Shown: positions 51,829 through 58,912 of the stretch, piece after piece | How positions within the stretch are numbered: position 1 is the stretch's first letter | Layout: each line of letters begins with the position of its first letter | DNA from: Prevotella sp. | Lineage (GTDB): Bacteria; Bacteroidota; Bacteroidia; Bacteroidales; Bacteroidaceae | NCBI GenBank assembly: GCA_024681875.1 | Contig: JAILAA010000034.1 | Span: forward strand, 8,794-72,793 | Direction: 5' to 3' | Length of the DNA stretch: 64,000 nucleotides | Program-made: the position numbers and the translations under genes | Notes under the pieces: model-generated | The model's database searches: none | The model's input: only the letters and a program-made list of their open reading frames with translations | What the model was told of the DNA's origin: nothing

Positions 51829-54642
51829 TTATAGCGGATCGACGTCGTAATAAAGTTGCAGGCTGGCGTAACGCTTGTCCTGCAACATTTGTGTCTGGGC
51901 CAAGCGAAGGTATTCGCGCACCTTCACCATATCGATGCCACGCTCCAGCTTCAGCACGAGCTTGCGGATGCTCAGTGTTTTTACACGGGCCACAGCTGGT
52001 TTGTCGGGCCCCAGCACACGGGCACCAAACCATTGGCGCAGACGGGCTCCCAGCTCCAAGCCGGCCGTGTCTACGATCTGGTCTTTCTGATGCTTAAGGA
52101 AGATATAGACGATTCGGTAGTAGGGCGGATAGTGGAAAGCCTGGCGCTCAGCTAGTAGCGAACGGAAAAAAGCCTGATAGTCGTTGCGCACCACATAGTC
52201 GATAAGTGGCAGGTCTGGCTGCTTGGTCTGAAGGATGACAAGGCCTCTTTTCCCCTTGCGCCCTGCTCGTCCGCTCACCTGAGCCATCATCATGTAGGCG
52301 TGCTCGTATGCCCGGAAGTCAGGATAGTTGAGCATCGAGTCGGCATTGAGGATGCCCACTACGCTCACCTTGTCGAAGTCGAGACCCTTGGTCACCATCT
52401 GCGTACCGATGAGCAGGTTGGTGCGTCCGGCAGAGAAGTCGCTGATCAGATGCTCGTAGGCCTGTCGTGTGCGTGTCGTATCGAGGTCCATGCGTGCAAC
52501 GCGTGCCATAGGGAAGATGTCGCGTATCTGATCCTCAATCTTCTCAGTGCCGTAGCCCTTGCCCAGCAAGTCCTTTGAGCCACAGGCGGGACACTCCGTA
52601 GGCACGCGATAGGTGTTGCCGCAATAGTGGCATGTCAGCTGGTTCATCGAGCGATGCAGCGTCAGCGAGACGTCGCAATGCTCACATTGTGGCACCCAGC
52701 CGCATTGCTTGCACTCCACCATCGGTGCCCAGCCGCGGCGGTTCTGAAAGAGGATAGCCTGATGACCGCTCTCCAATGCTTCGCGCACGCGAGCTAACAG
52801 GAGAGGTGAGAACGGGCCGCGCATCATCTTCCTACGCTGCAGTTCCTGAATGTTCACAACCTGTATCTCGGGCATCTCAATGTCCTGATAGCGTTGCTTT
52901 AATTCCACTAAGCCGTACTTGGCCCCCTCCAACCTTCCCCAACTGGGGGAGGCTGTTTCGCTCTGAAAAGGACTGGGGGAGTGAGAAAGACTGGGGGAGG
53001 CTGCTGCGGCAGAGGAAATCAGCTTTTTAGGTTGTATGGGAGTTGTTGCATTATAGTACGTCTCAATTGAAGGCGTTGCTGTGCCCAGTAGAACCTTCAC
53101 CTGAACATCTATTCCTAATTCCTCTTGTATTGTCTTTATGACTTCATTGGGAGATAATAATATTTGTTCGTTAGTAAATCTCAGCTCTTTGAAGCCCATT
53201 TCTTTAAGCATGGCAGTTCTCAGCGAGTCTGCTTCTTTCTGCTCTGGGGTAAAATGATAGCCACCATCAATTTCAATAACAAGATTCTTGGCCAAACATA
53301 CAAAATCCACAACAAAATCCCCAATAATGTACTGCCTGCGGAATTTCTCGGTTATTTTATTTTGCCTTAACAGTTCCCACATGGCAGTCTCTGCCTCAGT
53401 CTGTTTGTTTCGGTTCTCCAAAGCAAAAGACTTCAATAATTTATAAGATGATGGTATGGCTGTTTTATAATGATTAATTATTTCCTGTTGTTTTTCATGC
53501 GCAGCAGCCTCCCCCAGTTGGGTGAGGTTGGAGGGGGCCGTAGTTAGCATTATTGCTACACTCCTTGCATGATAGCGGGGAGCCGGGTCCTGTTGCTTGA
53601 AGCTGGTTTCATGCTCTTCGTCGACGATGATGAGGCCTAAGCGCTGGAAGGGCAGGAAGACAGCGGAGCGGGCCCCAAGAATGACGTCGTAAGGGTGGGG
53701 TGAGAGCTGCTTCTGCCAGATCTCTACGCGCTCGGCATCGCTGTATTTCGAGTGATAAATGCCCAAACGATTGCCGAAGACGCGCTGCAGGCGCTCCATC
53801 ATTTGAACCGTCAGGGCAATCTCGGGCAAAAGGTAGAGCACCTGCCTGTGCTGTTCTATCTCACGCTGAATGAGGTGGATATAAATCTCCGTCTTTCCGC
53901 TGCTGGTGACACCGTGTAACAACGTGACAGGCTTTTTCAGGAAAGAGAAGAGAATCTGGTTGAAGGCCTCCTGCTGGGCCTCGCTCATCTTCTTAATCAG
54001 TTCAGGATGCGGCTCACCGTTCTTGTTCAAACGGCTTACCTCCACCTCGTAGGTCTCCAGCATGCCACGCTTCACCAACAGGTTCAGTGTGGGCAGTGTG
54101 GCACCGCTCTGATTCATCAGTTCTTCGCGGGTGACGGGCGAGATGCTGACATTCTCATCGCCAACCATATCCCAACCGGACAATTGTAAGTAACTGACGA
54201 ATGCCTGCTGCTGTTTGGGAGCGCGGGCGAGTATGTTCAGCGCCACATGCAGTGTTGTCTCGTTCTGGTAGGCAGGCGTCAGGCGGATATAGGTCTCGGT
54301 GCGCGGATGGTAGCCTTCTTCCGCTTTTAAACCAGCAGGCAGTGCGGCCTTCATCACGTCGCCAATGGGCGACATGTAGTAATCGGAAATCCAGTGCCAT
54401 AGCTTTAGCTGGGCATTGAGCAGGATGGGCTGCTCATCCATCAGCTGTGTGATGGGCTTCACAGCGTAGCCCTCGGGCTTGATGTCGTGCAGATGGTCGA
54501 CGATGCCAACGTAGCTCTTGCCTCGTCCGAAAGGTACTAAGACGCGCATGCCCGGCTTCAGCATTGGCTGTATGGCATCGGGCACGGAGTAGGTGAATAG
54601 GCCGTCGAGCGGCACAGGCAAGATGACGTCGGCGTAGCTCAT
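51829..54642 (-). CDS. priA: Primosomal protein N' (PriA helicase) with an inserted DUF559 nuclease domain
   Basis: Restart helicase that reloads the replisome at stalled forks. PriA parts: N-terminal DNA-binding domain, Walker A GVTSSGKTE, DEEHETSFKQQDPAPRYHARSV, GTATPSIET (520-528), zinc-binding Cys pairs (CKQCGW, CEHCDV, CHYCGN, CPACGS) and GTQMVTKGLDFDKV. At 937 residues it is over 100 longer than usual. Residues about 369-514 are an insert holding a full DUF559 endonuclease fold (409-510); residues about 535-574 (PIQPKKL ... WGRLEGA) are a second, repeat-derived insert. Between them is the native helicase motif KVLLGTATPSIETYYNATT. The frame is intact throughout. The start overlaps the ftcD stop by ATGA. 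Confidence 0.95.
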   Translation of the reverse strand: MSYADVILPVPLDGLFTYSVPDAIQPMLKPGMRVLVPFGRGKSYVGIVDHLHDIKPEGYAVKPITQLMDEQPILLNAQLKLWHWISDYYMSPIGDVMKAALPAGLKAEEGYHPRTETYIRLTPAYQNETTLHVALNILARAPKQQQAFVSYLQLSGWDMVGDENVSISPVTREELMNQSGATLPTLNLLVKRGMLETYEVEVSRLNKNGEPHPELIKKMSEAQQEAFNQILFSFLKKPVTLLHGVTSSGKTEIYIHLIQREIEQHRQVLYLLPEIALTVQMMERLQRVFGNRLGIYHSKYSDAERVEIWQKQLSPHPYDVILGARSAVFLPFQRLGLIIVDEEHETSFKQQDPAPRYHARSVAIMLTTAPSNLTQLGEAAAHEKQQEIINHYKTAIPSSYKLLKSFALENRNKQTEAETAMWELLRQNKITEKFRRQYIIGDFVVDFVCLAKNLVIEIDGGYHFTPEQKEADSLRTAMLKEMGFKELRFTNEQILLSPNEVIKTIQEELGIDVQVKVLLGTATPSIETYYNATTPIQPKKLISSAAAASPSLSHSPSPFQSETASPSWGRLEGAKYGLVELKQRYQDIEMPEIQVVNIQELQRRKMMRGPFSPLLLARVREALESGHQAILFQNRRGWAPMVECKQCGWVPQCEHCDVSLTLHRSMNQLTCHYCGNTYRVPTECPACGSKDLLGKGYGTEKIEDQIRDIFPMARVARMDLDTTRTRQAYEHLISDFSAGRTNLLIGTQMVTKGLDFDKVSVVGILNADSMLNYPDFRAYEHAYMMMAQVSGRAGRKGKRGLVILQTKQPDLPLIDYVVRNDYQAFFRSLLAERQAFHYPPYYRIVYIFLKHQKDQIVDTAGLELGARLRQWFGARVLGPDKPAVARVKTLSIRKLVLKLERGIDMVKVREYLRLAQTQMLQDKRYASLQLYYDVDPL
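52921..52955. repeat. 35-bp arm of an inverted pair in priA (distal copy)
   Basis: Plus strand begins GGCCCCCTCCAACCTTCCCC. Inverted copy of 53505-53539 with 33 of 35 matching bases. Two partial copies (ACTGGGGGAG) follow at about 52972 and 52990. Codes ASPSWGRLEGA on the minus strand. Confidence 0.9.
53113..53496 (-). mobile_element. DUF559 (Vsr-like) endonuclease domain inserted in frame in priA
   Basis: Codes priA residues 383-510. It has the whole DUF559 pattern: NHYKTAIPSSYKLLKSFALENR, then TEAETAMWELLR with Glu418, KFRRQYIIGDFVVDF with Asp446, LVIEIDGGYH (457-463), the DSLRTAMLKEMGF helix and ELRFTNEQIL. All family acidic and His positions appear present, so it could be an active nuclease of the very-short-patch-repair fold. 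Its DNA is visibly more AT-rich than priA around it. I know of no PriA with this domain as a normal part. Confidence 0.85.
53505..53539. repeat. 35-bp arm of an inverted pair in priA (proximal copy)
   Basis: Plus strand CAGCCTCCCCCAGTTGGGTG then AGGTTGGAGGGGGCC; inverted copy of 52921-52955. Codes APSNLTQLGEAA directly before the DUF559 domain. Confidence 0.9.
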
Positions 54643-55625
54643 CGGGCGGCAAGAAGTTCGAGCACTCTTTTCTCGGGAAGGAACGGTGACAATTCGTCGA
54701 GATGCATACGTCTGATGGCGTCGTCGCCAGCCTCTGTCAATACACGCTGAGGAATCAGGCCGACTATCTCTGTGCCTGTGACGTGGACGCCGTGTTTAAG
54801 GGCACAGCGGCTGATCGTGTCGAAAGCCACATGCAAGGGGGTCGTATTGATGTCGGTGAGGTTGGTCGACACCTGAGCAATACCATATTCGTCGATGTAC
54901 CAGCCGATGGCTTTCACTGTGGGCAGGGCATAAGGACGGCCTTCAGGCCCTTTCTGCCGCACATCGGCAGCGATGGCTTTGGCTATGGAAACGTCTTTCG
55001 TGTCGAGATTGAAGTTGACGGCGACAAGGAATTCGCGTGCGCCAACCACAGAACAGCCTGATCGCCTGACACATTCAGGGATGTCAGCTGTGTCCGTCAT
55101 GATAGACGGCAGGAAATCGGGCTGTAATTCAGGGGTGGTGAGCTTGCGGTCGAGTGCCTCGTATTCCCCCTGACGACAAACGGCCAGGTTCTTGAATTCA
55201 GGCCGCAAGGCAGCAGCCTCATAGCAATAGCAGGGGATGTTGGCCTCAGTGGCCATGCGTCGTGCCAATTGTTGTGCCAAAGTGGCACATTCGGCCAGCG
55301 TGATGCCGTTCAAGGGAATGAGAGGAAGCACATCGGTGGCGCCGATGCGAGGATGTGTACCATGATGGCGACGCATGTCAATGACTTTTGCAGCAATGTC
55401 AGCGGCACGGAATGCGGCTTCAGCTACCGCTTCTGGCTCGCCCACGAAGGTAACGACAGTACGATTGGCGGCATAGCCAGGGTCTACGTGCAGCAGCTTC
55501 ACGCCATCCACGCTTTCCACAGCGTCGGTTATCTGGCGGACAACGTTAGTATCGCGGCCCTCACTGAAATTAGGGACACACTCTATCATAGGGCTCAGAG
55601 GCCCCAGTTGATTCAGAGGATTCAT
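54639..55625 (-). CDS. ftcD: Glutamate formimidoyltransferase
   Basis: Transfers a formimino group between folate and glutamate in histidine breakdown. 328 residues with IECVPNFSEGRD, LLHVDPGYAANRTVVTFVGEP, RRHHGTHPRIGATDVLPLIPL (catalytic His region) and GIAQVSTNLTDINTTPLHVAFD. The cyclodeaminase half of the mammalian enzyme is absent, as usual in bacteria. The ATG at 55625 adds 12 residues; the ATG at 55589 (MIECVPNF) fits the family better. No other hut genes are near. Confidence 0.93.
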   Translation of the reverse strand: MNPLNQLGPLSPMIECVPNFSEGRDTNVVRQITDAVESVDGVKLLHVDPGYAANRTVVTFVGEPEAVAEAAFRAADIAAKVIDMRRHHGTHPRIGATDVLPLIPLNGITLAECATLAQQLARRMATEANIPCYCYEAAALRPEFKNLAVCRQGEYEALDRKLTTPELQPDFLPSIMTDTADIPECVRRSGCSVVGAREFLVAVNFNLDTKDVSIAKAIAADVRQKGPEGRPYALPTVKAIGWYIDEYGIAQVSTNLTDINTTPLHVAFDTISRCALKHGVHVTGTEIVGLIPQRVLTEAGDDAIRRMHLDELSPFLPEKRVLELLAAR

Positions 55626-55631
55626 AAGAGA

Positions 55632-56384
55632 CTACAATCTGTTGATGTATTTCTTCAGCTCGAAGGCCCAGACACGGTAGCCCTGCTCAGTGAGGTGCAG
55701 ACCGTCGCCGCTCAGCTCCTTGCGCAGCTGGTTGGAGTGTCCACGCGTCATGCGATGGAATAGGTCGACGAAGACGATGTCGTGTGTCTCGCAATAGGCC
55801 TTGATGAGCATATTGGCAAAAGGAATGTCGTCGGTGCGGCCAGCCAGTGTGCGCCAGTGTCCGTCGGTCTCGTCGATGGGCAGGATGCTCTGCACAAAGA
55901 GCTGTGTCTGAGGTGCCTGCTGGCGGATGGCTTCGATGAGCGTGATGACGTGCTGTGCCACTACCTCATACGTGGTGTTGCCCACCATGTCGTTGATGCC
56001 GGCCATGAGGAAGATGGCCTTGGGCTTGAAGGGAGTAATTTGGTAGAGGCGTTCCTTCATTCCCACCGTGTTGTCGCCGATGATGCCGCGGTTCACCACG
56101 TTCTTCGTCGTGCCGATACGCTGCTGCCAGTCCTTGCCGTTCTCGGTAAGGCTATTGCCCAGCATCACGATGGTAGTTGAGTCAATATTGGCCTCGCTGT
56201 CGAACTGCGCCATACGCTGCTGATGGTGGTTACCGCTACTATGGCGTACAGCGGTAGTCCGTGCACGGCTGCGAGAACGGCTACGGCGCCGTCGCTGAGC
56301 ATCCGCCTCCTGCACGACAAGCAACAGACAGAGCAACAGCAGCCACGCTTTTAGCAACGGAAAAACACGGTGTAACACGGTCAC
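55632..56384 (-). CDS. SGNH/GDSL-type hydrolase, secreted
   Basis: Esterase fold probably acting on acetylated glycans or peptidoglycan. The open frame has no ATG; GTG 56384 (or 56378) starts a signal peptide (LLKAWLLLLCLLLVVQEADAQ). After an Arg/Ser-rich linker come the SGNH blocks: VMLGNSLTENG (Ser), NRGIIGDNTVGM (Gly), LMAGINDMVGNTT (Asn) and DGLHLTEQGYRVWA (Asp-x-x-His). About 250 residues, normal length. The GTG overlaps the first unit of a 7-bp repeat that also covers the end of the HtpX-like gene. Confidence 0.88.
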   Translation of the reverse strand: MTVLHRVFPLLKAWLLLLCLLLVVQEADAQRRRRSRSRSRARTTAVRHSSGNHHQQRMAQFDSEANIDSTTIVMLGNSLTENGKDWQQRIGTTKNVVNRGIIGDNTVGMKERLYQITPFKPKAIFLMAGINDMVGNTTYEVVAQHVITLIEAIRQQAPQTQLFVQSILPIDETDGHWRTLAGRTDDIPFANMLIKAYCETHDIVFVDLFHRMTRGHSNQLRKELSGDGLHLTEQGYRVWAFELKKYINRL

Positions 56385-56418
56385 AATTCTCAATTCTCAA
56401 ATCTCAATTCTCAATACT
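56384..56418. repeat. 7-bp-period repeat between the HtpX-like and SGNH genes
   Basis: Five heptamers of the CAATTCT type in register; covers the stop codon of the HtpX-like gene and touches the start of the SGNH gene. Confidence 0.85.
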
Positions 56419-57355
56419 GTTCCAGCAGGCGGATGCGTTCCTTCGTATCAGGGTGGGTGCTGAAGAGATGGCTGAAAAAGCCGGAGATACCACCGGCAAG
56501 TGCCTGCGGATGGATGATATACATCTGAGCGATGTCGTCGCGCTCCACATTCTGCAGGCCAGGGTCGTTGGAAATCTTGCGTAGCGCAGAAGCCAGGGCC
56601 AGCGGATTGCCGCAGAGCTCTGCGCCGCCTGCGTCGGCCATGTATTCGCGCTTTCTGGAAATGGCAAAGCGCGTCAGCATGGTGAACAGATAGGCGATGG
56701 CTGCACACACCACGGCGATGAGCATCACTACGACGATGCTGGCGCCTTTGTCCTTGCCGTTGCTGCTGCGTCTGCTGCCGGAGCCGCCGAAAAGGAAAGT
56801 GTTCCACAACATGCGTACCAATAGCGTCATAACAACGCTGATGATGCCCACGAAGACAATGCTGGTGATGAGCAACTGCGTGTCTTTGTTGCGGATATGT
56901 GTCAGCTCATGGCCGATGACGCCAGCCAGCTCGTCGTCGTCAAGACGGTCGAGCAGACCGGTAGTGACGGTGACGGTGTAGGTCTTCTCGTTGATGCCTG
57001 AGGCGAATGCATTCAGCTGCGGGTCGTTGACGATGTTGATCTCAGGCATCGGCATACCGCAGGCCATCGTCAGGTTCTCCACAATATTATATACGCGTGG
57101 ATTGTCGCGGCGGGCCAGTGGTGTGGCGCGCACGGCGTGGCGAATCATCGATGTATTGGAGAAATAGGCAATGGCGAACCAGATGCCCACGCCCACCAGC
57201 ACCCACGGCAAGATGCTCATAAAGGCCCGCGTGTTGTCGGTGAACAGCAGAAACAGGTAGACTGCTCCAAGCAAAATGGCAGGAAACCCCAGCAGCAATA
57301 GCACGCTGAGCGTGTTGTTGCGCTGGATGACTGAGTGCAATCCTACGTACTTCAT
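56411..57355 (-). CDS. M48 zinc metalloprotease, HtpX-like
   Basis: Membrane protease for quality control. 314 residues with TM helices near 17-38, 48-65 and two in the middle; the zinc motif HELTH is at 149-153 and the third ligand in REYMADAGG. Starts 9 bp after lemA; lemA with an M48 protease is a frequent pair. A Gly/Ser-rich loop (FGGSGSRRSSNGKDKG) lies between the last TMs. Confidence 0.92.
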   Translation of the reverse strand: MKYVGLHSVIQRNNTLSVLLLLGFPAILLGAVYLFLLFTDNTRAFMSILPWVLVGVGIWFAIAYFSNTSMIRHAVRATPLARRDNPRVYNIVENLTMACGMPMPEINIVNDPQLNAFASGINEKTYTVTVTTGLLDRLDDDELAGVIGHELTHIRNKDTQLLITSIVFVGIISVVMTLLVRMLWNTFLFGGSGSRRSSNGKDKGASIVVVMLIAVVCAAIAYLFTMLTRFAISRKREYMADAGGAELCGNPLALASALRKISNDPGLQNVERDDIAQMYIIHPQALAGGISGFFSHLFSTHPDTKERIRLLEQY

Positions 57356-57364
57356 CTCAAATCT

Positions 57365-57928
57365 TTAGAATGAGATTTCGGGAGCTTTCTCCATAGAGGC
57401 ACGCTCTTCCTTAGGCACCTCGAACATGGGCTCCTTTTGGAATCCGAACATGCCAGCGAGGATGTTCGACGGGAATGTCTGTACCTTGTTGTTCAACTCA
57501 CGCGTAGCTGTGTTGAAGTAACGGCGTGTGGCGGCCAGCTTGTTCTCGATGTCGCTAATCTCGCCTTGCAGCTGCAGGAAGTTCTGGTTGGCCTTCAGGT
57601 CAGGATAGGCTTCGAGACTTACTTTCAGTCCTGCGAGTGCGCTCGAGAGTTGGTTCTCGGCCTGAATCTTGTCGTTGATGCCAGTAGCGCTCATGGCTGC
57701 AGCGCGAGCCTCGGTGACGCGTGTCAGCAGCTCCTTCTCATGCTGAGCATAGCCTTTGACAGTAGCTACGAGCTGTGGAATAAGGTCGTGACGCTGTTTC
57801 AGCTGCACGTCAATGTTAGCGAAGGCATTTTCGCGGTTGTTGCGCAGTTTGACCAGACTGTTGTAGATTCCAATAACCATGAATACGAGTAGCACGATGA
57901 CTGCCACGACGATGATAATTGCTGTCAT
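57365..57928 (-). CDS. lemA: LemA family membrane protein
   Basis: 187 residues: one N-terminal TM helix (AIIIVVAVIVLLVFMVIGIY) then the LemA helical domain, NRENAFANIDVQLKQRHDLIPQLVATVKGYAQHEKELL and RRYFNTATRELNNKVQTFPSNILAGMFGF. Function is not established in general. Start ATG 57928 with a strong promoter. Confidence 0.95.
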   Translation of the reverse strand: MTAIIIVVAVIVLLVFMVIGIYNSLVKLRNNRENAFANIDVQLKQRHDLIPQLVATVKGYAQHEKELLTRVTEARAAAMSATGINDKIQAENQLSSALAGLKVSLEAYPDLKANQNFLQLQGEISDIENKLAATRRYFNTATRELNNKVQTFPSNILAGMFGFQKEPMFEVPKEERASMEKAPEISF

Positions 57929-57969
57929 AATTCTGTTATTTAAAGGGTTGATACTTATCTATTGACATG

Positions 57970-58000
57970 CAAATATAATGCTAAACTTGTCAACTGCCAA
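57970..58000 (-). promoter_or_regulatory. Promoter of lemA and the HtpX-like gene
   Basis: Minus strand TTG (58000-57998), 20-bp spacer, TATATTTG (57977-57970). Confidence 0.75.
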
Positions 58001-58020
58001 AGATTTTAAGCATTTTTCGG

Positions 58021-58067
58021 AAAAAAGTCCGGTCGCATGGCCTTTTTGTCAGCCTGCAACCGGACTT
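58021..58067 (-). terminator. Rho-independent terminator of the lytic transglycosylase gene
   Basis: AAGTCCGGT (58025-58033) and ACCGGACTT (58059-58067) pair; on the minus strand a run of six T follows. 29 bp after the stop. Confidence 0.8.
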
Positions 58068-58096
58068 GGTATACTTTCTAAGCAATCTCTGTTTGC

Positions 58097-58531
58097 CTAT
58101 CTCATGCGTCTGAGCACCTTCTGGTAGTAGCCATCGGTGGCGCGTACGCTGTAGCGAGGTCCGCCGTTCCATGTACGGATGGCTTTTTCTACGTTGTTCG
58201 TTTTGTTGTGCTCGGACTGAATCAGAAGGAACATCTCTTTCGACTTCTCTACGTTGTAGCGGTCAGCCAGTGTGTAGCGCTTGTCGCTGCCTCTTGACTG
58301 GAGGATGTTGTTGCACTCGCGCACCAGAATGGGAGTAATCTGCATGGCACCTACCGAGTTCCCACTCACGGCATTTGGATTTCCTTCGCTCTCTACCAGT
58401 ATGATAGCCTCCATCACGGGGGTCCAATCAAACTGTTCTGAGTTATCGTTCTCATTGGCAGCCCCGGCTTGTAGGGGCATCAGGGTCAGAATCGATAAGC
58501 TCAGACATACATTCTTCACTAATCTTTTCAT
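58097..58531 (-). CDS. Lytic transglycosylase (SLT domain), secreted
   Basis: Cuts peptidoglycan glycan strands. 144 residues from ATG 58531 (signal peptide MKRLVKNVCLSLSILTLMPLQAGAA); an ATG at 58546 is also possible. The SLT domain has IILVESEGNPNAVSGNSVGAMQITP with catalytic Glu in VESEG, and RTWNGGPRY near the end. Shorter than typical SLT proteins but with all core motifs. A TACCTTTG box lies at 58641-58634. Confidence 0.88.
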   Translation of the reverse strand: MKRLVKNVCLSLSILTLMPLQAGAANENDNSEQFDWTPVMEAIILVESEGNPNAVSGNSVGAMQITPILVRECNNILQSRGSDKRYTLADRYNVEKSKEMFLLIQSEHNKTNNVEKAIRTWNGGPRYSVRATDGYYQKVLRRMR

Positions 58532-58912
58532 ATTCTCTATTATCATTTAGGGGCTTTGCCAAGGCCCTCGTTTTTGTTCTGTCTGCCGCTTGTTCTCGTC
58601 TCGAGAAGATGCGGCATGTCCTGAAAACGGGTGCAAAGGTACGAAAGAATTAGGAGTCGGGAGTTGGGTTTTTGCGATTTTGTGCGCGCACAACGTTGTA
58701 TTTTTGATATAAGTCAACTATTTGGCTATTTTTGGAAAGTTCCCTTTTAACGAGTCAAAACCGGTCTCAAAAAAGACCACGTTAGTTTTAAAAAAATCTC
58801 ATATGACTTTTGAAAAAAAGTAACGTTAGATTTTGTCAAAAGTCATATGAGATTTTTTTGTGAGTCAGCCACCCCTGATCATGGGGTAGCTCATGCCTGT
58901 TGGCGAGAGCCT
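58532..58912. other. 381-bp non-coding region with promoter box and long hairpin
   Basis: Holds the transglycosylase promoter box (58641-58634) and a long perfect hairpin (58790-58859). No gene seen. Confidence 0.7.
58790..58859. repeat. AT-rich inverted repeat with 23-bp perfect arms
   Basis: Arms 58790-58812 and 58837-58859, each containing CATATGACTTTTG or its inverse, around a 24-nt loop with TAACGTTAGATTTT. The loop resembles the loop and arm at 36273-36288 (AACGGTAGATTTTTTT). Lies 53 bp after the stop of the 1100-residue gene. Confidence 0.85.

Noticed and set aside
52921..53539. A single 619-bp transposon in priA bounded by the two arms
   Set aside because: The segment contains the native helicase motif GTATPSIET, which PriA needs; removing it whole would destroy the gene, so two separate inserts are more likely.
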